From Labedella phragmitis (GTDB lineage Bacteria; Actinomycetota; Actinomycetes; Actinomycetales; Microbacteriaceae), in NCBI RefSeq assembly GCF_004078635.1, contig NZ_RZNB01000002.1, positions 434,001-498,000 on the forward strand: a stretch of 64,000 nucleotides of DNA, written 5' to 3'. The notes beneath the pieces were generated by a model that worked only from the letters and a program-made list of their open reading frames with translations, was not told the DNA's origin and did not search any database. The translations under genes and the position numbers were made by a program. Of this stretch, positions 7,991 to 16,934 are shown in pieces (the stretch's first letter is position 1; each line of letters opens with the position of its first letter).

Positions 7991-10407
7991 GCGACGGCCT
8001 CAGCCCCGCTGAGCGCTACGCGGCCTCGCGCCGTCGGACCGCGCTCGTCCGCCAGTTCCGAGACGGGCTCTCCTTCGACCTCGACCCCTTCCAGGAGGCC
8101 GCGTGCGAGCGTCTCGAGGCAGGGCGGAGCGTGCTCGTCGCCGCGCCGACCGGGGCAGGGAAGACGATCGTCGCCGAATTCGCGGTCTTCCTCGCGATGC
8201 GGCAGGACCGTGCGAAGGTGTTCTACACGGCGCCGATGAAGGCGCTGAGCAATCAGAAGTACGGCGAGTTCGTCGACGCATACGGCGCGGAGAACGTCGG
8301 ACTGCTCACGGGCGATACGAACGTCAACTCGGGCGCCCGCATCGTCGTCATGACGACCGAGGTGCTCCGCAACATGCTGTACGCGGACTCGGATCTCCTC
8401 ACCGACCTCGCCTTCGTGATCATGGACGAGGTGCACTACCTCGCCGATCGGTTCCGCGGGGCCGTATGGGAGGAGGTCATCATCCACCTCCCCGAAGCCG
8501 TCCGGCTCGTCTCGTTGAGCGCGACGGTCTCCAACGCGGAGGAATTCGGAGACTGGCTCCACACCGTGCGGGGTGACACCGACGTGATCGTGTCGGAGGA
8601 GCGACCCGTTCCGCTCGACCAGCACGTCCTGATCGGTGGGCGGTTGCTCGACCTCTTCGACGCGAAGACGTCGGCTGACGACCCGAACGTCAACCCCGAA
8701 CTCGTGCGACTCGCGCAGTTCGGCGGGCGCTCGCTCACCACGAAGCAGTACGACGACGTCAGCCGCTACAACCGGCGCCGCGGCCCGCAGCGCCAGGAGC
8801 GGACGTCGCGAGCGGGAACCGTCGAGCTCCTCGGCGAGCATCACCTCCTTCCCGCGATCTTCTTCATCTTCAGCCGAGTCGGCTGCGACGGAGCGGTGCG
8901 GGAGGTCGTTCGCGCGGGCGTGCGCCTCACGGAGCAGCACGAGCGTCGCGAGATCCGGGCGATCGTCGACGAACGCACGAGCGCGCTGCAGGACGAGGAC
9001 CTCGCCGTCCTCGGGTTCTGGGAGTGGCGGGACGGCCTCGAGCGGGGCGTCGCTGCGCACCACGCGGGCCTGCTGCCCGCGTTCAAGGAGGTCGTCGAGG
9101 AGCTGTTCCAGCGCAAACTCCTCAAGGTCGTGTTCGCGACCGAGACCCTCGCCCTCGGCATCAACATGCCCGCGCGCACCGTCGTGCTCGAGAAGCTCGA
9201 GAAGTTCAACGGCGAGGCCCGCGTCCCGATCACGTCGGGGGAGTACACGCAGCTCACCGGTCGCGCCGGCCGCCGGGGGATCGACGTCGAGGGTCACGCC
9301 GTCATCCAGTGGGTCGAGGGGCTCCACCCGCAGGCCGTCGCGTCTCTCGCCTCACGGCGCAGCTATCCGCTCAACTCGAGCTTCCGGCCCACCTACAACA
9401 TGGCCGTCAACCTCATCGACCGGTTCGGCAGACGGCGCACGCGCGAGATCCTCGAGTCGTCCTTCGCCCAATTCCAGGCGGACCGCGCGGTCGTCGACCT
9501 CGCACGGAAGGTGCGCGACCAGGAGGCGTCGCTCGAGGGGTATGCGGACGCCATGCGGTGTCACCTCGGCGACTTCGCGGAGTACGCGTCGATCCGCCGC
9601 GAGCTCGGCGATCTCGAGAAGCAGCGTCCCGATGCCGGATCCGCTGCGAAGCGTGAGCGTCGGGTGCGACAGATCACCTCCCTCAAGAAGCGTCTCAAGG
9701 CCCATCCGTGCCATGGTTGCGCCGATCGCGAGAAGCACGCGCGGTGGGCGGAGCGCTGGTTCCGCCTCCGGCGTGAGACAGACACGCTCCGTCGCCAGAT
9801 CAACACGCGAACGGGCGCGGTCGCGAAGGTGTTCGATCGCGTCGTCGACGTGCTCGTGGAACTCGGCTATCTCGTCGAGGGCGACATGCCGGGCGGCATC
9901 GAACTCGCCGCCCCCGGCCAGGCGTTGCGCCGGATCTACGGGGAGCGCGATCTGCTGGTCGCCGAGTGCCTGCGGCGCGGTCTCTGGGACGGTCTCGACG
10001 CGCCGAGCCTCGCCGCTCTCGCCTGCTGTCTCGTGTACGAGCCGCGGCGCGATGACACAGACGTTCCCGAGCGTTATCTCCCGAGGGGAAGATTCCGTGA
10101 TGCGCTCACGGCCACCCAGGAGGTCTGGAGCGTGCTCGACGACGTGGAGCACGCTCACCGGTTGCCGGGGAGCAACATCCCCGCGAACGGACTCGCCCTC
10201 GCGATGTACAAGTGGGCGTCGGGCGCGGCCCTCGACGTCGTCCTGCGCGACGCCGATCTCGCGGCCGGCGACTTCGTCCGCTGGTGCAAGCAGACGATCG
10301 ATCTCCTCGACCAGCTCTCGAGCGTCGCCGACCCGCCCGTCGGGGTGACCGCCCGGCGCGCGCTCGACTCGGTGAGGCGCGGCATCGTCGCCTACAGCTC
10401 CGTCTGA
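7987..10407 (+). CDS. helY: DEAD/DEAH-box helicase, HelY/Ski2-like
   Basis: An 806-residue superfamily 2 helicase. Walker A APTGAGKT is near residue 54, motif II MDEVHYLADRFRG near 146, motif III SLSAT near 178, and the C-terminal helicase domain carries INMPARTVV and QLTGRAGRRG. A Ski2-type C-terminal module follows, with a Cys pair in HPCHGCADR. HelY-like proteins are conserved next to tatC in actinobacteria; RNA or nucleic-acid remodelling is presumed but the substrate is not known. ATG coupling to tatC at 7987. Confidence 0.9.
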   Translation: MSDGLSPAERYAASRRRTALVRQFRDGLSFDLDPFQEAACERLEAGRSVLVAAPTGAGKTIVAEFAVFLAMRQDRAKVFYTAPMKALSNQKYGEFVDAYGAENVGLLTGDTNVNSGARIVVMTTEVLRNMLYADSDLLTDLAFVIMDEVHYLADRFRGAVWEEVIIHLPEAVRLVSLSATVSNAEEFGDWLHTVRGDTDVIVSEERPVPLDQHVLIGGRLLDLFDAKTSADDPNVNPELVRLAQFGGRSLTTKQYDDVSRYNRRRGPQRQERTSRAGTVELLGEHHLLPAIFFIFSRVGCDGAVREVVRAGVRLTEQHERREIRAIVDERTSALQDEDLAVLGFWEWRDGLERGVAAHHAGLLPAFKEVVEELFQRKLLKVVFATETLALGINMPARTVVLEKLEKFNGEARVPITSGEYTQLTGRAGRRGIDVEGHAVIQWVEGLHPQAVASLASRRSYPLNSSFRPTYNMAVNLIDRFGRRRTREILESSFAQFQADRAVVDLARKVRDQEASLEGYADAMRCHLGDFAEYASIRRELGDLEKQRPDAGSAAKRERRVRQITSLKKRLKAHPCHGCADREKHARWAERWFRLRRETDTLRRQINTRTGAVAKVFDRVVDVLVELGYLVEGDMPGGIELAAPGQALRRIYGERDLLVAECLRRGLWDGLDAPSLAALACCLVYEPRRDDTDVPERYLPRGRFRDALTATQEVWSVLDDVEHAHRLPGSNIPANGLALAMYKWASGAALDVVLRDADLAAGDFVRWCKQTIDLLDQLSSVADPPVGVTARRALDSVRRGIVAYSSV

Positions 10408-10430
10408 GGGACCGACCGTAGGGTGGACAG

Positions 10431-12005
10431 GTGACCCGAAACCCCCCTCGTCCGGTCCGTTCCCGACCGAGCGACGTCCTCGCGCGCGCCGACGCGCCCG
10501 TCGTCCCGCTGTGGGCGGCCGTCCTCCTGGCGCTCGGAGCGGGCCCCGTGCTCGACGCGGGCTTCCCCGACATCGGATTCTGGCCGCTCACCTTCGTGGG
10601 GATCGGCATCGTGCTCGTCGCGGCGATCGGCCGACGAGCCGGTCCCTCGTTCCTCGTCGGCTTCCTCGCGGGGTTGTCCTTCTATCTCGTCCATGTGTCG
10701 TGGACCGCGCTGTACCTCGGTCCCGTGCCGTGGGTCGCTCTCTCCGTGCTCGAGTCGCTGTTCTTCGGACTCGGCACCGTCCTCATCACCCTCGCGTACC
10801 GCTGGTTCCCGCGTGTGTGGGGCGGTCCCGTCGCGCGGCTCGCCGTCCTCCCGGTCCTCGTCGCGGCGCTGTGGACCGCGAGGGAAGGACTCGTGAGCAC
10901 GTGGCCGTACGGCGGATTCGCGTGGGGTCGCGTCGCCCTCAGCCAGTCCGAGAGCCCCTTCGCGCCGCTCGTCGCCTGGATAGGGATCTCCGGTCTCAGC
11001 TTCGTCATGGTCGCGATCATCGCCATCACCGTTCAGGTTCTGCGTGAGCCTGCGCCCGGGCTCGTCCGTCGGCTCGCTGTGCCGGGCATCGTGATCGTCG
11101 CCGTCCTCGCCGTGCCCGCCTGGCCCACGTCCGAGTTCGGTACGAGCCGCATCGCCGCGGTCCAGGGCAACATCAAGGCCGGCTACTTCGACTCCGCCAC
11201 GCGCGATGCCGGTGATCTGATCGACGGCCAGCTCGACGCGAGCCTCGAGGTCATCGGCGAAGGCGCGGACATGATCGTGTGGCCAGAGGGATCGAGCGAA
11301 TACGATCCGGCTACGGTCGCGAGCGCCGCGCGTTCCTTGGACTCGCTCAGCGGCCTCGCGGGAGGCGCGCCCATCATCCTCGGGGCGATCCAGGAGCGGG
11401 AGGACGGCGTTTTCAACACCTCGATGCTGTGGCAGAACGGGGGAGTTGAGGACTGGTACGACAAGAAGCACCCCATCCCGTTCGGCGAATACGTCCCCGA
11501 TCGACAGTTCTGGCGACCGTTCGCGCCCGACCTGATCGACCTCATCGCGCGCGACTACACGCCGGGTACGCGTGACGGGGTCATCGACGTCAACGGTGTC
11601 ATCACGGGCATCAGCATCTGCTTCGACATCGTCGACGACGCCGTCATGCGCGACTCCGTCGATCGAGGGGCGCAAGTGCTCCTCGCGCAGACCAACAACG
11701 CCGACTTCGGCACCACCGACGAGAACCAGCAGCAGCTCGCGATCACGCGTCTGCGGGCGATCGAGACGTCGCGGAGCGTCGTCAGCATCTCGACGGTCGG
11801 CCTGAGCGCCATCATCGGGCCGCGTGGAGAGACGATCTCGACGGTTCCGGCGTACGAGCCCGGGGCGCTCATCGAGGACGTTCCCTTGTCCCGCGGCCTC
11901 ACCCCCGCCGTGCTCGTCGGCGGTCAGGTCGAGGGGCTCATCGTCTGGTGGGGACTCGGAGCGCTCGTCGTGTCCGGGGTGCTCGGCCGGCGGCGTCGTC
12001 CCTGA
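10431..12005 (+). CDS. lnt: Apolipoprotein N-acyltransferase Lnt
   Basis: A 524-residue membrane protein with about six N-terminal membrane helices followed by a periplasm-facing nitrilase domain. The Glu-Lys-Cys triad is visible as the Glu in VWPEGSSEYDP (about 286), the Lys in YDKKHPIPFGEY (about 344) and the Cys in ISICFDIVDD (about 398). It adds the third acyl chain to the N-terminal Cys of lipoproteins such as the FKBP and CtaC encoded here. It is not fused to a polyprenol-phosphate mannose synthase. GTG start; convergent with rbpA across a strong terminator. Confidence 0.92.
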   Translation: MTRNPPRPVRSRPSDVLARADAPVVPLWAAVLLALGAGPVLDAGFPDIGFWPLTFVGIGIVLVAAIGRRAGPSFLVGFLAGLSFYLVHVSWTALYLGPVPWVALSVLESLFFGLGTVLITLAYRWFPRVWGGPVARLAVLPVLVAALWTAREGLVSTWPYGGFAWGRVALSQSESPFAPLVAWIGISGLSFVMVAIIAITVQVLREPAPGLVRRLAVPGIVIVAVLAVPAWPTSEFGTSRIAAVQGNIKAGYFDSATRDAGDLIDGQLDASLEVIGEGADMIVWPEGSSEYDPATVASAARSLDSLSGLAGGAPIILGAIQEREDGVFNTSMLWQNGGVEDWYDKKHPIPFGEYVPDRQFWRPFAPDLIDLIARDYTPGTRDGVIDVNGVITGISICFDIVDDAVMRDSVDRGAQVLLAQTNNADFGTTDENQQQLAITRLRAIETSRSVVSISTVGLSAIIGPRGETISTVPAYEPGALIEDVPLSRGLTPAVLVGGQVEGLIVWWGLGALVVSGVLGRRRRP

Positions 12006-12030
12006 GCCCGACGGGCGCCTTCGAGAACGA

Positions 12031-12064
12031 CGAAGCACCGGACGACGAATCGTCCGGTGCTTCG
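12031..12064. terminator. Bidirectional terminator between lnt and rbpA
   Basis: A perfect 15-bp stem (12031-12045 with 12050-12064) closes a CGAA tetraloop. It lies between the convergent lnt and rbpA stops, and both orientations read as a hairpin. Confidence 0.85.
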
Positions 12065-12112
12065 GTACGTGGGTGGTTCGGTACTGCGAGATTCAGCGAG
12101 AGGAGATGAACC

Positions 12113-12478
12113 TCACGCGCCGATCTTGTGCTGGCCGCGACGAGCGCGGAGGAAGTCGAGTCGTTCCTGGAGGAGCTCCTCGAGCTCGGCACGCGTGCGC
12201 CGTTCGAGCAGCATGTCCCAGTGGGTTCGGGGCGCCTTGACGTCGCCGTGGTCGATGTCGACGGGCTTGTGGTCGACGAGGCGGACGGCCTCGGCCCCGC
12301 ACGTCTTGCATTCCCAGGTGTCGGGTGCCTCGGCGTCGGCCGCAAAAACGAGAACGGTCTCGTTTCCGCAGGTGGCACAGGAATACTCGTGAGCGATCCG
12401 CTCCGAGAACACGACGCCTTCTTCGCTCTGCAGGCTCTGGGATCCGAGGCGCATTCCGCGCAGGCTGCGATCTGCCAT
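12113..12478 (-). CDS. rbpA: RNA polymerase-binding protein RbpA
   Basis: A 121-residue actinobacterial transcription factor. It has an N-terminal tail (RSLRGMRLGSQSLQSE), a zinc-binding core with CATCG and CKTCG pairs, a basic linker, and the C-terminal sigma-interaction domain (THWDMLLERRTRAELEELL). It binds the sigma subunit and RNA polymerase and stabilises the open complex, contributing to rifampicin tolerance. The ATG has AGGAG 9-10 bases upstream. The promoter region contains a SigR-like GGAA/GTT pair, fitting known stress control of rbpA in Streptomyces. Confidence 0.95.
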   Translation of the reverse strand: MADRSLRGMRLGSQSLQSEEGVVFSERIAHEYSCATCGNETVLVFAADAEAPDTWECKTCGAEAVRLVDHKPVDIDHGDVKAPRTHWDMLLERRTRAELEELLQERLDFLRARRGQHKIGA

Positions 12479-12513
12479 TGTGTGGTCTCCTCTCGCAAAT
12501 GGTGGTCTGTATG

Positions 12514-12739
12514 TTATAAACCGCCAACCTGGGTTTTCTCTTCCAACGATTGTCGGCTTCCCAGGTCCCGCTCAGGTGCGACCCCGTCCGACGTCACGTG
12601 CGCGTCCGTCTCCAGGTACGGGGCTCCACGCGGAGATGGCGGCCGCGAAAGCTCCGAGCGTGTTCTCTGGGTGGTTCGTCGCGAGACCGCGATGGGCGGG
12701 GATCCGGGGGAGGGGACCGGCGAGGTACGGCGATGTCAC
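12514..12739 (-). pseudogene. Glycerophosphodiester phosphodiesterase remnant (frameshifted, 3'-truncated)
   Basis: Read on the minus strand from a GTG at 12739 (GAAGGGA about 8 bases upstream) the product begins with GDPD hallmarks: PRIPAHRGLATNHPENTLGA then FAAAISA. After the Ala codon an extra base near 12628 shifts the frame. In the +1 frame the family sequence continues as GAPYLETDAHVTSDGVA before homology stops near 12556, where the rbpA promoter begins. The family needs roughly 230-250 residues; about 57 remain, including the HRG and PENT catalytic motifs but not the later metal and acid-base residues. I see an N-terminal fragment left by a large 3' deletion plus a one-base insertion. 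GDPD genes commonly flank rbpA in actinobacteria. Confidence 0.72.
12519..12544 (-). promoter_or_regulatory. SigR/SigH-like promoter of rbpA
   Basis: On the minus strand GGAAG (12540-12544), an 18-base spacer and GTT (12519-12521) match the SigR/SigH consensus GGAAT-N18-GTT. The GTT is about 41 bases upstream of the rbpA ATG. No sigma-70-like pair with acceptable spacing is evident, although TATAAC occurs in the same place. Confidence 0.5.
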
Positions 12740-12879
12740 GGGCGTCCCTTCCGCCGGACGCGTCGCCCCATGGCGTCCGCGCGATGAGCCCCTTGGTATT
12801 CTCGGGGCTGGCCCCAGCTTGGCACGACCGTTCGTCGTCCCGGCGCGTGACGGCCGATCGTCCACTGAGAGGAACCACC
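12740..12879. other. Intergenic region between GDPD remnant and SDR gene
   Basis: Together with the pseudogene this makes the only gene-free stretch over 300 bases in the window (12479-12879). This part holds the SDR leader; apart from the GDPD relic no further coding homology is recognisable and I cannot assign a confident promoter. Confidence 0.5.
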
Positions 12880-13641
12880 GTGTCCAACCCGCTCGCTCCC
12901 GGATCGCTCGAGGGCAAGAACGTGCTCGTCACCGGATCGTCCCGCGGCATCGGTGCCGACACGGTCCGCTACTTCGCCGCCGCGGGTGCCCGCGTCGTCA
13001 TCAATTTCCGGAACAAGGAAGCACGAGCCCTCAAGCTCGCCGACGAGATCCGCTCGTCGGGCGGCACGGCCATCACGGTGGGCGCCGACCTCACCGACCC
13101 GACGTCGGTCCAGGCGATGGCCAGCACGATCGCCGAGGAGTACGGCTCTCTCGACGTCCTCGTCCTCAACGCCTCGGGCGGCATGGAGAGCGGCATGGCA
13201 GAGGATTACGCCATGGTGCTCAACAGGGACGCTCAGGTCGGCGTTGTCGACGCGATGCTCCCGCTGCTCGCCACGGGCGGACGCATCGTCTTCGTGACGA
13301 GCCACCAGGCCCACTTCATCGGCACCGTCGCGACGATGCCCGAGTACGAGCCCGTGGCACGGTCGAAGCGCGCCGGTGAAGATGCTCTGCGCGCTCGAAT
13401 CCCGGAGTTCGACGCCGCGGGGGTCGATTTCGTCGTCGTCTCGGGCGACATGATCGAGGGGACCATCACGGCGACCCTGCTCGAGCGTGCGAACCCGGGG
13501 GCGATCTCGGCGCGCAAGGAAGCCGCTGGTCGCCTTTTCAACGTCTCCGAGTTCGCCGCCGAGGTGGCTCTCGCCGCCGTCGAGCCGATCGGCGCCGACC
13601 ACACGCGTTACGTGGGGGACGTCTCCGACTTCGGCGTGTAG
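12880..13641 (+). CDS. SDR family oxidoreductase (atypical active site)
   Basis: A 253-residue Rossmann-fold protein. The nucleotide-binding TGSSRGIG is near residue 17, and NFRN after the second strand suggests NADP(H) preference. The canonical YxxxK is not seen: the expected position reads EYEPVARSKRAGEDAL, with Tyr and Lys seven residues apart. It is therefore either an atypical or a non-catalytic SDR. The start is GTG at 12880 with GAGAGGA 6-7 bases upstream, which rules out the in-frame upstream ATGs. Convergent with the OYE gene across a strong hairpin. Substrate unknown. Confidence 0.85.
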   Translation: MSNPLAPGSLEGKNVLVTGSSRGIGADTVRYFAAAGARVVINFRNKEARALKLADEIRSSGGTAITVGADLTDPTSVQAMASTIAEEYGSLDVLVLNASGGMESGMAEDYAMVLNRDAQVGVVDAMLPLLATGGRIVFVTSHQAHFIGTVATMPEYEPVARSKRAGEDALRARIPEFDAAGVDFVVVSGDMIEGTITATLLERANPGAISARKEAAGRLFNVSEFAAEVALAAVEPIGADHTRYVGDVSDFGV

Positions 13642-13644
13642 CGG

Positions 13645-13682
13645 ATCGATTCCCCGGGGCGTTCTCGCCCCGGGGAATCGAT
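13645..13682. terminator. Bidirectional terminator between SDR and OYE genes
   Basis: A perfect 16-bp inverted repeat (13645-13660 with 13667-13682) with a GTTCTC loop, placed between two convergent stops. Confidence 0.87.
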
Positions 13683-13683
13683 G

Positions 13684-14757
13684 TCACGCGAAGCGGCGCG
13701 GGTAGTCCGTGTAGCCGACCGGTCCGTCGGTGTAGAACGTGCCCGGGTTGGGCTCGTTCTCGGGGTGGCCGTCCTTCCAGCGTTCGACGAGGTCGGGGTT
13801 CGCGATGGCCAGTCGACCGATCGCGACGGCGTCGGCCGCGCCCGCGTCGAGCAGCTCCTCGGCCTCCACCTTGCTCGTGACGCTTCCGAAACCGCTGTTC
13901 GCGATGAGAACGCCGCCGAAGCGTCGGCGGAGATCCTGGACGAGTCCGCCGAACGGATCCGCGTGGAGCACGCTCAGGTAAGCCAGACCGAGCGGGGCGA
14001 TGCCGTCGACGACGGTCTCGTACGTCGCTCGCACGTCGTCGGGGTCGATCTCCTCGATGTCCTGGATGTTGTGGGCGGGGGAGAGGCGGAGGCCGACGCG
14101 TCCCGCTCCGACCTCCGCGGCGACGGCGCTCACCACGTCGACGACGAAGGCGGCCCGTGCGGCGGGCGAACCGCCGTAGGCGTCGTCCCGGCGGTTCGCC
14201 GAGGGCGAGAGGAACTCGTGGAGGAGATAGCCGTTGGCTCCGTGGATCTCGACTCCGTCGAGTCCCGCGTCGACGGCCCGTCGGGCGGCGGCGACGAAGG
14301 CGTCCCGAACCGCGATCAGCTCGTCAGCGTCCAGGGCGTGCGGGACAGGGTACGGCAGCTTGCCGACCGGTGTGCGAACGTCGCCCCGGATCGCGATGGC
14401 GCTCGGACCGACGATCCGCGGAGTGCCGGTGATCTCGGGGTGTGACACCCGACCGCCGTGCATGAGTTGCATGACGATTTTCCCGCCGCCGTCGTGGACC
14501 GCGGTCGCGACGCGCGCCCAGCCCTCCGCTTGCTCCGCGGTCGCGATACCGGGCTGGCCCGGGTACGCCTTCGACTCAGCGGTGGGGAACACGCCTTCCG
14601 TGATGATGAGGCCGAGGCCGGCCCGTTGGCCGTAGTGTTCGACGTTGAGGGCGCTCGGCACGCCGTCGGCGTGCGACCGCGTCCGGGTGAGGGGAGCCAT
14701 CACGACGCGATTGGCGAGTTCGAGGTCACCGGCGCGAAGAGGGGTGTAGAGGTTCAT
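13684..14757 (-). CDS. Alkene reductase, Old Yellow Enzyme / NemA family
   Basis: A 357-residue FMN-dependent TIM-barrel protein. Family motifs include NRVVMAPLTRTR, the QLMHGGRVSHP segment, the Tyr-containing EIHGANGYLLHEFLSP, and the GxxxIANSGFG phosphate-binding region near the C-terminus. It reduces electrophilic C=C bonds using NAD(P)H. ATG at 14757 follows AAAGGA on the minus strand. It is divergent from the S9 peptidase gene, with about 110 bp between starts. The physiological substrate cannot be told from sequence. Confidence 0.9.
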   Translation of the reverse strand: MNLYTPLRAGDLELANRVVMAPLTRTRSHADGVPSALNVEHYGQRAGLGLIITEGVFPTAESKAYPGQPGIATAEQAEGWARVATAVHDGGGKIVMQLMHGGRVSHPEITGTPRIVGPSAIAIRGDVRTPVGKLPYPVPHALDADELIAVRDAFVAAARRAVDAGLDGVEIHGANGYLLHEFLSPSANRRDDAYGGSPAARAAFVVDVVSAVAAEVGAGRVGLRLSPAHNIQDIEEIDPDDVRATYETVVDGIAPLGLAYLSVLHADPFGGLVQDLRRRFGGVLIANSGFGSVTSKVEAEELLDAGAADAVAIGRLAIANPDLVERWKDGHPENEPNPGTFYTDGPVGYTDYPRRFA

Positions 14758-14867
14758 GCTGTCCTTTCTGGGAAGGCGCATAGCGCCTCCCAGCCGAACG
14801 GGCGTTCTCGCGACCGTATTCCCCGTGGATGCCGAGCCGCCGTTTTGGCCCGGGGGAGACGAACACG

Positions 14868-16865
14868 TTGAATGGAGTCGTGAAGGCAAACGATCTCGAT
14901 ACTCTGCAGGCGCCCGGGCGACCGAGCGTCCACCCCACCGACGACGTCGCCGTCGTCTCGGTCACGCGGCCGGACCTCGGCGCCGACGCCTATGTCGGAC
15001 AGTTGTGGACCGTGCCCCTCGACGGCGGCGCGCCGCGCCGATTGACCCGGGGCTTCCGGGACTCCGCCCCGCGGTATTCGCCGGACGGCGCCGTCATCGC
15101 CTTCCTGCGATCGTCTCCCGGCGAGCCGGCCCAACTGCACGTCGTCGCATCGACGGGCGGCGAGCCGATCGCCATCACCGCCGAACGGCTCGGCGTGTCC
15201 GCGTTCGCCTGGTCCCCGGATTCGTCGTCGCTCGCATTCACGACACGTGTGCCGGAGCAGGGTCGTTATGGGACGGTCCCCGAGATCTCCGCCGACGCCG
15301 AGGCGCCCCGGCGCTTCACGACGCGCACCTACCGGGCCAACGGTGTCGGCTACACCACCGATCGCCGCTCGTCCCTTTTCATCGTCGAGGTCCCCGACCT
15401 CGATGCGGAGCCCGTCGTCAGACCACTTCCCGAGCGGTCGGGCGAGGAGGCACCCGAGACAGCGCTCGTTCCCGTGGCCACGCGACTCACCGATCTCGAC
15501 GCCGAAGTGTCCGGTCCGGTCTTCACGCCGGACGGAAGCGCCATCGCCGTCGTCGCGGCGCTTCACGACACGCGCGATGTCGACCGGGTGTCGGCCGTCT
15601 ACGCCGTGCGTGTCGACGGTTCTGGGGAACCCGAGCGGCTCTCGAGCGACGACGCCCCGCGATCGATCGCCGCGGCCGCCTTCTCACCGGAGGGGCAGCT
15701 CCACGTCCTCGCGCAAGAGCTCGGCCCCGCCGGCGTCGACTTCGTGGCACGCAACACGTCGCTCTACCGGATGTCGTCGCCCGACGCTCCCGCCGTCGTG
15801 CTGACCGATGTCGCCGACACGGACATCGGCGAGGTCGCCGACATCGCCTTCACGACCGACGGATCCGTCGTCTTCCTCAATCGGTCGAAAGGAGCTGTGC
15901 GGGCGGAACGGCTCGGTTTCGATGGCACGCGGACGCCGTTGACCTCGCACACCGATGTCGTGACATCGATCGACGCCGCGGGCGAGCGCATCGTCGCTGT
16001 CGTCGCGGGGGAGTCGGACTCCGGAGAGGTCGCCGTTCTCGGAGGACCGGATCCAGTGCGGCTCACTGATTTCTCGCGATCCGTGCGCGACGCCGGAGTG
16101 CTCCCGATCGAGCGGCACGCCATCACGGGGCGCTCCGGTCAGGTCGTGGAGGGGTGGCTCGTGAAGCCAGCCGGCGACGGTCCCTTCCCGACACTCCTCA
16201 TGATCCACGGCGGCCCGTTCGCTGCGTACACCGGAGCATTCTTCGACGAATCCCAGGTGTACGCGGACGCGGGATACGCCGTCGCCTACTGCAATCCGCG
16301 CGGAGCCGCCGGCTTCGGCGAGGATTTCGGACGGTCGATCAAGAACGCGATGGGAACCGTGGACTTCGAGGACGTCATGGACTTCTTCGACGGCGTGGTG
16401 GCGGCCGACGACGCACTCGACGCGGACCGGGTCGGTGTGCTCGGCGGGTCCTACGGCGGCTATCTCACGGCGTGGATCACGGCGCACGACCACCGATTCG
16501 CGGGCGCGATCGTCGAACGCGGTTTCCTCGACCCCGAGCTCTTCGTGGGCACGTCCGACATCGGTGACTTCTTCGGCGACGAGTACGTGGGGACATCGGC
16601 TGAGGACATCGCGCGCCAGAGTCCTCAAGCCCACGTGCGCGACGTGCGCACGCCGACGCTCGTGCTGCACTCGGCCGACGACCTGCGGTGCCCGTTGTCT
16701 CAGGCCGAGCGGTATTACGCGGCGCTCAAGCGCAACGGCGTCGAGGCCGAACTCGTCGTGTTCCCGGGCGAGAATCACGAGCTCAGCCGTTCGGGCCGTC
16801 CGCGTCACCGTCGCGATCGCTTCGACGTCATCCTCGACTGGTGGGCACGCGTTCTTCCCGTGTGA
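14868..16865 (+). CDS. S9 family peptidase (acylaminoacyl-peptidase / prolyl oligopeptidase type)
   Basis: About 665 residues: an N-terminal beta-propeller (about 1-400, with WD/TolB-like repeats such as SPDSSSLAFTT and FTPDGSAIAVV) and a C-terminal alpha/beta hydrolase. The triad is Ser in GGSYGG (about 527), Asp in LHSADDLRCPL (about 604) and His in GENHELSR (about 636), with an oxyanion HGGP motif upstream. Cytosolic, no signal peptide. TTG at 14868 has GGGGGA about 10 bases upstream; GTG at 14880 is an alternative with poorly spaced Shine-Dalgarno. It likely trims oligopeptides or N-acyl amino acids. Confidence 0.88.
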   Translation: MNGVVKANDLDTLQAPGRPSVHPTDDVAVVSVTRPDLGADAYVGQLWTVPLDGGAPRRLTRGFRDSAPRYSPDGAVIAFLRSSPGEPAQLHVVASTGGEPIAITAERLGVSAFAWSPDSSSLAFTTRVPEQGRYGTVPEISADAEAPRRFTTRTYRANGVGYTTDRRSSLFIVEVPDLDAEPVVRPLPERSGEEAPETALVPVATRLTDLDAEVSGPVFTPDGSAIAVVAALHDTRDVDRVSAVYAVRVDGSGEPERLSSDDAPRSIAAAAFSPEGQLHVLAQELGPAGVDFVARNTSLYRMSSPDAPAVVLTDVADTDIGEVADIAFTTDGSVVFLNRSKGAVRAERLGFDGTRTPLTSHTDVVTSIDAAGERIVAVVAGESDSGEVAVLGGPDPVRLTDFSRSVRDAGVLPIERHAITGRSGQVVEGWLVKPAGDGPFPTLLMIHGGPFAAYTGAFFDESQVYADAGYAVAYCNPRGAAGFGEDFGRSIKNAMGTVDFEDVMDFFDGVVAADDALDADRVGVLGGSYGGYLTAWITAHDHRFAGAIVERGFLDPELFVGTSDIGDFFGDEYVGTSAEDIARQSPQAHVRDVRTPTLVLHSADDLRCPLSQAERYYAALKRNGVEAELVVFPGENHELSRSGRPRHRRDRFDVILDWWARVLPV

Positions 16866-16871
16866 GCGCGG

Positions 16872-16899
16872 GGCCGTTCGCGCCGACGCGGGAACGGCC
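16872..16899. terminator. Terminator after S9 peptidase gene
   Basis: GGCCGTTC pairs with GAACGGCC and the stem continues as GCG/CGC across a small bulge, closing a CCGA loop. It starts 7 bases after the stop codon. Confidence 0.7.
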
Positions 16900-16934
16900 A
16901 TCACGCCATAGCCGGGGCGCATTCGGCAACGCTG

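Noticed and set aside
12572-12865. 97-codon minus-strand ORF as an intact small gene
   Set aside because: Only its middle matches a GDPD N-terminus and it ends after a frameshift; it is one frame of the pseudogene.
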